This document shows positions 1 through 5,269 of a DNA stretch of 6,535 bases, one piece after another (positions within the stretch are counted from its first letter, which is position 1; the number at the start of each line of letters is the position of its first letter). The DNA comes from Chloroflexota bacterium. Lineage in GTDB: Bacteria; Chloroflexota; UBA6077; CF-72. Made by a program: the position numbers and the translations under genes. The notes under the pieces are model-generated. The model was not told the DNA's origin, did not search any database, and saw only the letters and a program-made list of their open reading frames with translations. The stretch lies in assembly GCA_019247135.1 (NCBI GenBank), contig JAFAPL010000913.1, forward strand, positions 1 through 6,535, written 5' to 3'.

Positions 1-561
1 TATACGGTCGTCAAACGCCTGGATCTGCGACCACAGGTTCTGATGAGTGATCGTGCAGCCCTTCGGCTGTCCGGTCGTGCCCGAGGTGAAGAAGACCGCC
101 GCCACGTCGTCGACGGGCGCGCGGACGGGCGAGGTGTCGACAGCCGCGGCCGCCGGCTCCCACCAGGTCAGCGTGCGCTCGTCTGCTGGCGCCCAGCCTG
201 GCCGCTGGGTGTAGCCGAGCACCACGTAGAGCGGCTCGACCGCCTGCAGGATGGCCTGGGCGGCGGCCGCGTTCATGTCGCGGTCGAACGGGACGACGAT
301 GGCGCCGAGCTTCCACAAGGCGAACAGGTAGACCGGTGTACGCAGACCAGACGGTGCCCACACCACGACGCGGTCACCGGCCGTGACGCCGCGCTGGGCT
401 AGCTGGGCGGCCAGGCCGTCGACGCGCGCCAGCAGCATGCCGCTGTCCAGCGTGCGCCAGCTCAGGCCGTCCTGCGCCCCGAGCGCGACCGCGCCCGGGA
501 AGTGCCGCGCACGGCCGCGCACGATCTCGTACAGCTGTCCGTCCTGCCCCTGTTCGCCCAT
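1..561 (-). CDS. AMP-dependent acyl-CoA synthetase/ligase, N-terminal part (cut by left window edge)
   Basis: Adenylate-forming enzyme (AMP-binding family, PF00501). Such enzymes activate a carboxylic acid as acyl-AMP and usually pass it to CoA in the cytoplasm; the substrate cannot be told from this part. The visible 187 residues show the typical N-terminal layout: YEIVRGRARHFPGAVAL near residues 11-27, AGDRVVVWAPSG at 61-72, the LFALWKLGAIVVP helix at 79-91, and the phosphate-binding loop FFTSGTTGQPKG at 157-168, followed by the THQNLW helix. The reading frame is open to base 1, so the adenylation core and C-terminal lid lie outside the window. The ATG at 561 is the only reasonable start because an in-frame TAA lies four codons upstream. 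There is no good Shine-Dalgarno; an AATAAT hexamer ends 8 bp before the ATG, suggesting a leaderless or near-leaderless mRNA. Transcribed divergently from the small gene at 609. Family is certain; acyl-CoA ligase versus another adenylating enzyme is inferred. Confidence 0.92.
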   Translation of the reverse strand, partial: MGEQGQDGQLYEIVRGRARHFPGAVALGAQDGLSWRTLDSGMLLARVDGLAAQLAQRGVTAGDRVVVWAPSGLRTPVYLFALWKLGAIVVPFDRDMNAAAAQAILQAVEPLYVVLGYTQRPGWAPADERTLTWWEPAAAAVDTSPVRAPVDDVAAVFFTSGTTGQPKGCTITHQNLWSQIQAFDDRI

Positions 562-569
562 GCGCCTAA

Positions 570-575
570 ATTATT
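570..575 (-). promoter_or_regulatory. candidate -10 element of the acyl-CoA ligase gene
   Basis: On the minus strand the hexamer AATAAT (5 of 6 to TATAAT) lies 8 bp before the ligase ATG, in the only A+T-rich pocket nearby. This would place the transcript start at or next to the start codon. No convincing -35 is seen 16-18 bp further upstream; that position (593-598, GAACAT on this strand) falls in the dyad at 586-599. The call rests on position and match only. Confidence 0.35.
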
Positions 576-602
576 GCACATTCTCCGAACACATGTTCTA
601 AT
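574..602 (+). promoter_or_regulatory. candidate sigma70-type promoter of the small gene, leaderless arrangement
   Basis: A -35-like TTGCAC at 574-579 (the TTG matches) is followed after exactly 17 bp by TCTAAT at 597-602 (5 of 6 to TATAAT). Six bases separate the -10 from the ATG at 609, so transcription would begin at or within a base of the start codon. The sequence before the ATG, ATTACTCC, has no Shine-Dalgarno, which agrees with a leaderless message. The LexA-like dyad at 586-599 lies in the spacer and touches the -10. Confidence 0.5.
586..599. promoter_or_regulatory. LexA/SOS-box-like operator (CGAAC-N4-GTTC)
   Basis: CGAAC at 586-590, spacer ACAT at 591-594 and GTTCT at 595-599 match the Gram-positive/actinobacterial SOS box CGAAC-RNRY-GTTYG at every position except the last G. 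The core GAAC-N4-GTTC is perfectly symmetric. It sits between two divergent genes and overlaps the spacer and first bases of the -10 of the small gene, where a bound repressor would block RNA polymerase. Neither neighbour is a known SOS gene, so LexA control is an inference from motif and position. Another regulator with a GAAC half-site, or chance, remains possible. Confidence 0.4.
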
Positions 603-608
603 TACTCC

Positions 609-818
609 ATGCCGCCTCGGCTAGCCTCAGATCCCGCCTTCGACCGCCACATGATGCAGTGGCTGGTGGTCTTCAGCTCGAGCGAACGCGGCCGTCGCGC
701 GGCTGAGGCCTGGCTGGCCGCCTTCGAGGCGGCGCGACAAGCGGGCGCGGACGAGGCGGCGGCGTATGCACAAGCGAACACCGAAGAGGAGCACATATGC
801 GTTGAACACGAAGCGTGA
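609..818 (+). CDS. small hypothetical protein, 69 residues
   Basis: I do not recognise a family. The protein is probably a soluble helical one: an amphipathic stretch DRHMMQWLVVFSS at residues 12-24, then an alanine-rich helix SERGRRAAEAWLAAFEAARQAG at 25-46 and ADEAAAYAQANTEEEH at 47-62, with an acidic C-terminus holding one cysteine (residue 64). There is no signal peptide or membrane segment. Support for coding: codons in the middle favour G or C at the third position as in neighbouring genes, and a well-spaced promoter points straight at the ATG. The gene ends 31 bp before the M28 peptidase on the same strand, so the two may share a transcript. The GAAC-N4-GTTC dyad upstream suggests repression. 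An antisense frame of similar length exists but lacks these supports. Confidence 0.58.
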   Translation: MPPRLASDPAFDRHMMQWLVVFSSSERGRRAAEAWLAAFEAARQAGADEAAAYAQANTEEEHICVEHEA

Positions 819-841
819 CAACTGAATACGTGCGGTAACCT
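815..841 (+). promoter_or_regulatory. weak candidate promoter before the M28 peptidase
   Basis: GTGACA at 815-820 (5 of 6 to TTGACA, overlapping the stop codon of the small gene) and TAACCT at 836-841 (TANNNT type, 3 of 6 to TATAAT) are 15 bp apart, shorter than ideal. TAACCT ends 8 bp before the ATG at 850, and no Shine-Dalgarno is present. The peptidase may instead be read through from the small gene. Confidence 0.2.
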
Positions 842-849
842 CGCCGGCG

Positions 850-2127
850 ATGCCGAGGACGTTCTGGCGTACGTGGCTGGTGCCGCTGCTGCTCGCGGCG
901 TCGCTCAGCACGAGCGCGCCGCCAGCGCTGGGCCAGACGGCGACCAGCGCCGCGACCGAGGTGTTCTCGGGTGCGGCGGCGAAGCAGCAGGTCGACGCGC
1001 TGGCCGGGCAGATCGGTTCGCGGCCGGCTGGCTCGGCCAGCTACGACCAGGCGGTGCGGTACGCGGCCGACCAGTTGCAGGAGTGGGGCTATCAGCCGCT
1101 GCAGCAGAGCTTTCCAGTGCAGACGTTCGACGACCGTGGCTCGAGCCTGGAGGTCTCGTCGACGGCGACGCACATCGAGGCCCAGACGCTGATGTACTCG
1201 GCGGCGGGCGATGTGGAGGCGCCGCTGGTAGCGGCGGGCACGGGTCGGACCGACGACTTGTCAGCCGTTGATGCGCGGGGAAAGCTCGTGCTGGTGGCCC
1301 GTGGCGACCTGCGCTTCTCGGACAAGCTGGCGAATGCGGCGTCGGCCGGTGCGCTCGGGTTGATCGTGTACAACGACTCGCCCGGGCAGGTGCAGGGCAG
1401 CCTGGTCGGACCGGGCAGCCTGCCGGCGGTGACGATCGCGGGTGACAGCGGCCAGCAGCTGCTCGGGCAGCTGGCGGCGGGCCCGGTCGGCGTGCATCTG
1501 CGGGTGGACGCTTCGATCGAGCAACGCTCGGGGATCAACGTCATCGCCGAGCTGCCGGCCAGTCGTCGAGATGCGCCGACGGTCGTGATCGGCGGGCACC
1601 TGGACAGCGTGCCGGCTGGCCCGGGCGCCAACGACAACGGCTCGGGCTCGGCCGTCGTGCTCGAGCTGGCGCACGGCCTGGCCCAGCGCGACCCGAGCCA
1701 GCGACCGTACAACCTGCGGTTCGTGCTGTTCGGCGCCGAGGAGCTCGGTCTATACGGCAGCCAGGCGTATGTGCAGTCGCTGACGGACGCCGACCGCCAG
1801 AGCATCGTGGCGATGCTGAACCTGGACATGGTCGGTGTGGGCGACCAGTGGCGGTTCGGTGGCAGTGACGACCTGGTGCAGCTGGCGCTGGGCGCGGCGG
1901 GCGACCTCGGCGCACGCGCGCTGCCGCTGCGCGGCGCGCTGGCGGGCGCGAGCGACCACGCCAGCTTCCTCGGCGCGGGCATCCCCGCGGTGTTCCTGTA
2001 CCGGGTCGAGGACCCGAACTACCACACCGCGGGCGACCGGCCCGAGCTGGTCGACGCCGACGTCCTGGAGCAGGCGGGCAAGATCGCGTTGGCCGTCCTG
2101 GACGCGCTGCCCGTGCGCGGCGCCTGA
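850..2127 (+). CDS. secreted M28-family zinc aminopeptidase with PA domain
   Basis: A 425-residue exported metallopeptidase (Peptidase_M28, PF04389) that should remove N-terminal residues from peptides outside the cell using two zinc ions. A signal peptide is clear: Arg3 and Arg7, hydrophobic VPLLLAASL at 11-19, likely cleavage after ALG at residue 28; there is no lipobox. Residues 42-95 resemble the usual N-terminal part, and about 115-215 form a protease-associated (PA) insert with GKLVLVARGDLRFSDK and AGALGLIVYND. The catalytic domain carries all expected ligands: H250 and D252 in GGHLDS, D262 in ANDNGSG, E297-E298 in GAEELGLYGS, D326 in LNLDMVG and H392 in NYHTAGD, plus the SDHASF loop at 368-373. 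It is therefore predicted active. The ATG at 850 is forced by an in-frame TGA at 823-825. Specificity cannot be read. A peptidase of this build usually serves nutrient scavenging or protein turnover. Confidence 0.95.
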   Translation: MPRTFWRTWLVPLLLAASLSTSAPPALGQTATSAATEVFSGAAAKQQVDALAGQIGSRPAGSASYDQAVRYAADQLQEWGYQPLQQSFPVQTFDDRGSSLEVSSTATHIEAQTLMYSAAGDVEAPLVAAGTGRTDDLSAVDARGKLVLVARGDLRFSDKLANAASAGALGLIVYNDSPGQVQGSLVGPGSLPAVTIAGDSGQQLLGQLAAGPVGVHLRVDASIEQRSGINVIAELPASRRDAPTVVIGGHLDSVPAGPGANDNGSGSAVVLELAHGLAQRDPSQRPYNLRFVLFGAEELGLYGSQAYVQSLTDADRQSIVAMLNLDMVGVGDQWRFGGSDDLVQLALGAAGDLGARALPLRGALAGASDHASFLGAGIPAVFLYRVEDPNYHTAGDRPELVDADVLEQAGKIALAVLDALPVRGA

Positions 2128-2133
2128 GGCGCC
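2119..2133. repeat. inverted repeat with the peptidase stop codon as loop
   Basis: GGCGCC at 2119-2124 and GGCGCC at 2128-2133 flank TGA (2125-2127), the stop codon of the peptidase. A 6-bp all-GC stem with a 3-base loop could form in the mRNA. No T-run follows, so it is not a classical intrinsic terminator. Confidence 0.3.
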
Positions 2134-2173
2134 AATCTCCTCGATGTGTGTTAAGTGCGCCGTGCCTGCGAGC

Positions 2174-2216
2174 CGTCGCGCGCGCGCCGCGGTGACTGCC
2201 CGCCTGGCGCGCGACG
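2174..2216. terminator. GC-rich hairpin between convergent genes, possible bidirectional terminator
   Basis: CGTCGCGCGC at 2174-2183 is complementary to GCGCGCGACG at 2207-2216, giving a perfect 10-bp stem around a 23-base loop that contains further GC pairing. It lies in the 96-bp gap between the ends of the plus-strand peptidase and the minus-strand SDR, the expected place for a terminator serving both. It lacks a T-tract on either side, and low-complexity GC can form such stems by chance, so the call is tentative. Confidence 0.35.
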
Positions 2217-2223
2217 AGGCGCG

Positions 2224-3021
2224 TTAGTAATAGATATTGCGGCCGACTCCGCCGCCGGCGGCGATCACGTCGCCGTTGATGGCGGCCGCCTTTGGCGAGG
2301 CCAGGAACGTCACGACGTACGCAATCTCACGCGCGTCGATCCATCGGCCAACCACGTTGCTGACCATGCCGCGCTCGGCTTCCTCCAGGCTGACGCCCTG
2401 ACGCTGGGCACGTTGAGCGATTACATCCGCCGTCTTCTCAGTGCGTGTCAAGCCCGGGTGAACGACCGTCACGTTGATCCCGTGGGGTCCGAGCTCGTCC
2501 GCAAGGTTCTTGGTCAATGCCACGACCGCGACGTTGCGCATGCTGCCGATGGTCGAGCCACTCTGGCGGGCGGCGAGGCCGCTGATGTTGATGATGCGTC
2601 CCCAACGCTGGCGGAGCATGTGCGGAGCAACCTCCCGAGCGCAGCGCAGGTAGCCCATCACCTTCACGTTCACGTCCGAAAAGAACGCCTCGTCGGTGAT
2701 CTCGGACATCTTCGGCGGGGCCGACTGCCCGCCTGGTTGCGCGGCACAGTTCACCAGGATGTCGATGTGACCGAGTGCGGCCGCCGCCTGGTCGACCATG
2801 GCTCGAACCGAGTCGTCGGTCGAGGTATCGGCGACCACGGGTGTGATTTGTCGGCCCGTCAGTTCGGCCAGCTCCTCGGCTGATTGGCGCAGCGCATCGG
2901 CGCCACGCGCGGCCACCACGACGTCCACGCCTTCGGCCGCCAACTCGCGGGCGATCGCCTTGCCGATGCCACGACTACCGCCAGTGACGATGGCGGTCCT
3001 GCCTGCCAGCTCCAGGTCCAT
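2224..3021 (-). CDS. short-chain dehydrogenase/reductase-like protein lacking the catalytic YxxxK
   Basis: A 265-residue Rossmann-fold protein of the classical SDR size (adh_short, PF00106), expected to bind NAD(P) in the cytoplasm. Visible motifs: glycine-rich TGGSRGIG at 13-20, D65 in VVADTS, NCAA at 91-94 in place of NNAG, structural Asn118 in DVNVK, INISG with Ser147, and HPGLTRT at 188-194. Where the active-site YxxxK should stand, about 12-13 residues after Ser147, the sequence reads GSTIGSMRNVAVVALTKNLADEL (given in two parts: GSTIGSMRN at 155-163, then VAVVALTKNLADEL). By alignment on that helix Tyr becomes Gly159 or Ser160 and Lys becomes Asn163, so normal oxidoreductase chemistry is doubtful. 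The start at 3021 begins the domain directly; a longer open frame to 3411 would overlap the divergent aminotransferase. No Shine-Dalgarno; TACGCT ends 8 bp before the ATG. Substrate unknown. Confidence 0.92.
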   Translation of the reverse strand: MDLELAGRTAIVTGGSRGIGKAIARELAAEGVDVVVAARGADALRQSAEELAELTGRQITPVVADTSTDDSVRAMVDQAAAALGHIDILVNCAAQPGGQSAPPKMSEITDEAFFSDVNVKVMGYLRCAREVAPHMLRQRWGRIINISGLAARQSGSTIGSMRNVAVVALTKNLADELGPHGINVTVVHPGLTRTEKTADVIAQRAQRQGVSLEEAERGMVSNVVGRWIDAREIAYVVTFLASPKAAAINGDVIAAGGGVGRNIYY

Positions 3022-3056
3022 ACGACGCGAGCGTACCGGTCGCCGGCCGCGCGGCG

Positions 3057-3076
3057 TCGGCACGTCGTCGTGCCGA
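3057..3076. promoter_or_regulatory. operator-like palindrome between SDR and aminotransferase
   Basis: Perfect 8-bp arms TCGGCACG (3057-3064) and CGTGCCGA (3069-3076) surround TCGT. The centre is about 45 bp before the SDR start and 100 bp before the aminotransferase start. A symmetric 20-bp site in a divergent gap is the usual form of a dimeric regulator's binding site. A second copy of the half-site GGCACGT begins at 3086, 27 bp after the first (3059). No regulator gene is in the window, so the protein involved is unknown. Confidence 0.45.
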
Positions 3077-3166
3077 TCGGCCGCGGGCACGTGGCCTGTG
3101 GGAGGCGCAGGCAGCATGCCACCCATGCGTTTCGTCAGCTTTGTATGACTATCGACAGATGAACGA

Positions 3167-4456
3167 ATGACGGTTAGCCGTACCCTGGCGAGCGTTGTGC
3201 GGCCGCTGAATCCTCCGCGTCGGCTGCTGATGGGGTCGGGACCGAGCAATCCGGAGCCGCGTGTTTTGCAGGCGTTGGCCGAACCTCCGCCACAGCCGGG
3301 CTCGCCCGCCTTCGACGACCTGCTCGAGGCGATCGCGGAACTCGGACGGCGGCTGTTTCGCACGAACAATGCGGCCACGTTCGCGGTGCCAGGAGCGTCG
3401 CGGGCCGGCATCGAAGCCGCGCTGGCGAGTCTGATTGAACCCGGGGATCGGGTGCTGGTTGGCGTCTACGGCCACTTCGGCGAGCTGTTGTGCACGCTGG
3501 CGGCACGGCACGGCGCCAGCGTCGCCCGGGTGGATGCCGACTGGGGCAGCGCGGTCGATCCGACGGCTATGGTCGCGGCGATCAGTCAGCAGCGGCCCAA
3601 GCTCGTGGCAATCGTGCATGCTGACACGTCGACGGGCGCCGTGCAGCCACTCGACGAGATTGGCGCGGCGTGCCGCGAAGTTGGCGCCCTGTTCCTCGTG
3701 GACGGAGTACTGAGTCTTGGCGGTTGCGAGGTCGACGTGGACCATTGGTGCATCGACGCGGCGATCGGCGGACTCCAGAAGTGCCTGGGCGGCCCGCCGG
3801 GCATGGCCCTGGTGACACTTTCGGCGGCCGCGTGCAGCGCCCGGGCGCGTCGCCGTGCGCCCTCGCCTCCGAGCTTTCTCGATATCGCCGTTCACCAGGC
3901 GGCCTGGGTTGAACATGCCGATCTCGAGGCGTACGAAACGTCCGGCTCGATGCTGCTAGCCATGCGCGAAGCCCTCGAGCTCATCCATATCGACGGCCTC
4001 GATGCACGCTGGCGGCGGCATGAGCGAGCCAGCCGGGCATTGCGAGCCGGGCTTTGCGCGATGGGCCTGCGGCTCTTCGCCGATCCTGCCCGGCGTGTGC
4101 CGATGATCACGCTGGTCGCGGTGCCCGACGGGATCGCGGAACAAGCCGTGCGCGAGCAGCTACTCGCCGATCACGCCGTCGAGATCATGGCCGCCTTCGG
4201 CCCGCTGCGTGGCCGAGTGTGGCGCATCGGAACGATGGGCACAAACGCTTGCTTGCCCAGCGTGCTGGCGTTACTCGCCGCGCTCGAAAGCGTGCTCGCG
4301 GCCCGTGGCTTTTCCCTCCCGCAGCCGAGGGCGCCTGGCGGCGCGGTTGCGGCCGCCTTAGCTGAGGACCATGCGCCGATATCTCGCGGCGAGGAGCATG
4401 AACACGCCGTAGGCGGCGAGTCCGAGAGCGACGACGCCCAGCAGCCACGGTCCTAG
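3167..4456 (+). CDS. class V PLP-dependent aminotransferase, alanine-glyoxylate aminotransferase-like
   Basis: A 429-residue aminotransferase (Aminotran_5, PF00266) of the group holding alanine-, serine- and ureidoglycine-glyoxylate aminotransferases; it should move an amino group between an amino acid and a keto acid using pyridoxal phosphate. Motifs in order: LLMGSGPSNPEPRVLQAL from residue 20, PGASRAGIEAAL at 75-86, EPGDRVLVGVYGHFGE at 91-106 (F104 at the ring-stacking position), HADTSTG at 151-157, PLP aspartate D179 in LVDGVLSLGG, Schiff-base K205 in GGLQKCLGGPPG, and carboxylate-binding R353 in WRIGTMGTN. WRIG-x-MG-x-N fits the alanine/ureidoglycine type better than the serine-glyoxylate type (RIGH). 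The ATG is the first after an in-frame TGA at 3146. The family fold ends near residue 383; the remaining ~46 residues are acidic, His-containing, and overlap the DUF1206 gene for 99 bp. Exact substrates are not decidable. Confidence 0.93.
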   Translation: MTVSRTLASVVRPLNPPRRLLMGSGPSNPEPRVLQALAEPPPQPGSPAFDDLLEAIAELGRRLFRTNNAATFAVPGASRAGIEAALASLIEPGDRVLVGVYGHFGELLCTLAARHGASVARVDADWGSAVDPTAMVAAISQQRPKLVAIVHADTSTGAVQPLDEIGAACREVGALFLVDGVLSLGGCEVDVDHWCIDAAIGGLQKCLGGPPGMALVTLSAAACSARARRRAPSPPSFLDIAVHQAAWVEHADLEAYETSGSMLLAMREALELIHIDGLDARWRRHERASRALRAGLCAMGLRLFADPARRVPMITLVAVPDGIAEQAVREQLLADHAVEIMAAFGPLRGRVWRIGTMGTNACLPSVLALLAALESVLAARGFSLPQPRAPGGAVAAALAEDHAPISRGEEHEHAVGGESESDDAQQPRS

Positions 4457-5221
4457 AGGCTCCGCGGCCAGTACAGCCAGAACGCCGCCGAGCCCGCGCG
4501 CCTGGTCGGGGCTGGTCTGGATGCCGGCCAGCACGAGGAAAAGTCCGATCACGAGAAACACGAATCCGCGTGCGGTGTAGCCGATACGCCCACTCACGCC
4601 CACGAGACGTTGCTGCGTCTCACGAACCGCCACGAGCTTGTCGGCGAAAGACGCACGATAGGCGATCACGAACTGCGCAACGCCAACACCGACCACGATC
4701 GCGCCAGCGGCGACCACGAGCCATGGCCCGAGCGGGTGCGACATCAGCCACGCCGTGCGGTCCTGCGTTGCCTGCTCCTGGTCCGGCTGACCGCGCGTGC
4801 CGAGAGCCATGCCAATCGCGCTCATGGACAGCGCCGCGTACGAGGCGGCGGCCACGCCAAAGCCGATGCGCGCGGCCAGGCCTTTGGGCTCGCTGCCTTT
4901 GTGTTCGGTGTCGAGCACGGCCTGGAGAAAGCGCCACAGCGCGTACCCGACGAGTCCGACCGCAGTAATGCCGAGCAGAACGCGACCGAACGGCGCTTCA
5001 ACGATATGTCCAAGAACGCCGCCAGTGTCAGTCGTGTCGCCGCCAACGCCGAGCGCCGCCTGCGCCGCGAGTACACCGACGAGGAGGTACACGACGCCGT
5101 TCGCCGCAAAACCGGCGCGGCCTAAAGGGATGAGCCACTGCTGCTCACGTTGCGCGACATGTCTGCCGCTCCGCGCTGCGTTGTCGACGGTGTTGCGCGC
5201 GGTGCGGGCACTCGGGGCCAT
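4358..5221 (-). CDS. DUF1206 family six-helix membrane protein
   Basis: A 287-residue integral membrane protein made of three copies of the DUF1206 unit (PF06724), each about 70 residues with two membrane helices. Copy 1 starts at GRAGFAANGVVYLL (34-47) and ends WRFLQAVLD (96-104); copy 2 runs from ARIGFGVAAASY (117) to QFVIAYR (183-189); copy 3 from GRIGYTARGFVFL (211) to AARYRRM (278-284). Helices lie near 38-58, 79-101, 120-140, 164-187, 215-235 and 255-278. The N-terminus is hydrophilic and basic, and there is no signal peptide. The function of the family is unknown. I chose the ATG at 5221; an in-frame GTG at 5254 would add 11 residues. It lies 48 bp behind the polysaccharide deacetylase on the same strand, so a shared transcript is likely. 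Its last 99 bp are also read, on the other strand, as the aminotransferase tail. Confidence 0.93.
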   Translation of the reverse strand: MAPSARTARNTVDNAARSGRHVAQREQQWLIPLGRAGFAANGVVYLLVGVLAAQAALGVGGDTTDTGGVLGHIVEAPFGRVLLGITAVGLVGYALWRFLQAVLDTEHKGSEPKGLAARIGFGVAAASYAALSMSAIGMALGTRGQPDQEQATQDRTAWLMSHPLGPWLVVAAGAIVVGVGVAQFVIAYRASFADKLVAVRETQQRLVGVSGRIGYTARGFVFLVIGLFLVLAGIQTSPDQARGLGGVLAVLAAEPLGPWLLGVVALGLAAYGVFMLLAARYRRMVLS

Positions 5222-5269
5222 GTTGATGCGGTGCACGCCCGCCGCTAAGAGCACACGCCGTGCCGGGGG

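Noticed and set aside
11..361. Minus-strand frame of 116 codons starting at 361
   Set aside because: Shadow of the acyl-CoA ligase: the ligase frame one base away carries FFTSGTTGQPKG and a continuous family alignment, while this one is Arg/Gly-rich.
602..796. Minus-strand small frame opposite the 69-residue gene
   Set aside because: Low-complexity Ala/Ser composition and no promoter on that strand, whereas the plus-strand frame has a well-placed promoter.
776..815. Repeated GAACAC/CGAAG words at the end of the small gene, resembling half of the upstream dyad
   Set aside because: No matching GTTC half-sites at the right spacing; short coincidental matches within a coding sequence.
2251..2262. 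Perfect 12-bp palindrome GCCGCCGGCGGC
   Set aside because: Lies inside the SDR coding region at an Ala/Gly-rich stretch; GC-rich codons make such palindromes common.
2155..2883. Plus-strand frame of 242 codons antisense to the SDR
   Set aside because: No recognisable domain, His/Arg-rich composition typical of antisense GC-rich frames, and the opposite strand is a full SDR.
3022..3411. N-terminal extension of the SDR to a start at 3411
   Set aside because: It would overlap the divergent aminotransferase by about 245 bp, and the SDR fold begins directly at MDLELAGRTAIVTGG from 3021.
4610..5125. Plus-strand frame of 171 codons antisense to DUF1206
   Set aside because: No domain or start signal; the minus strand carries three clear DUF1206 repeats.
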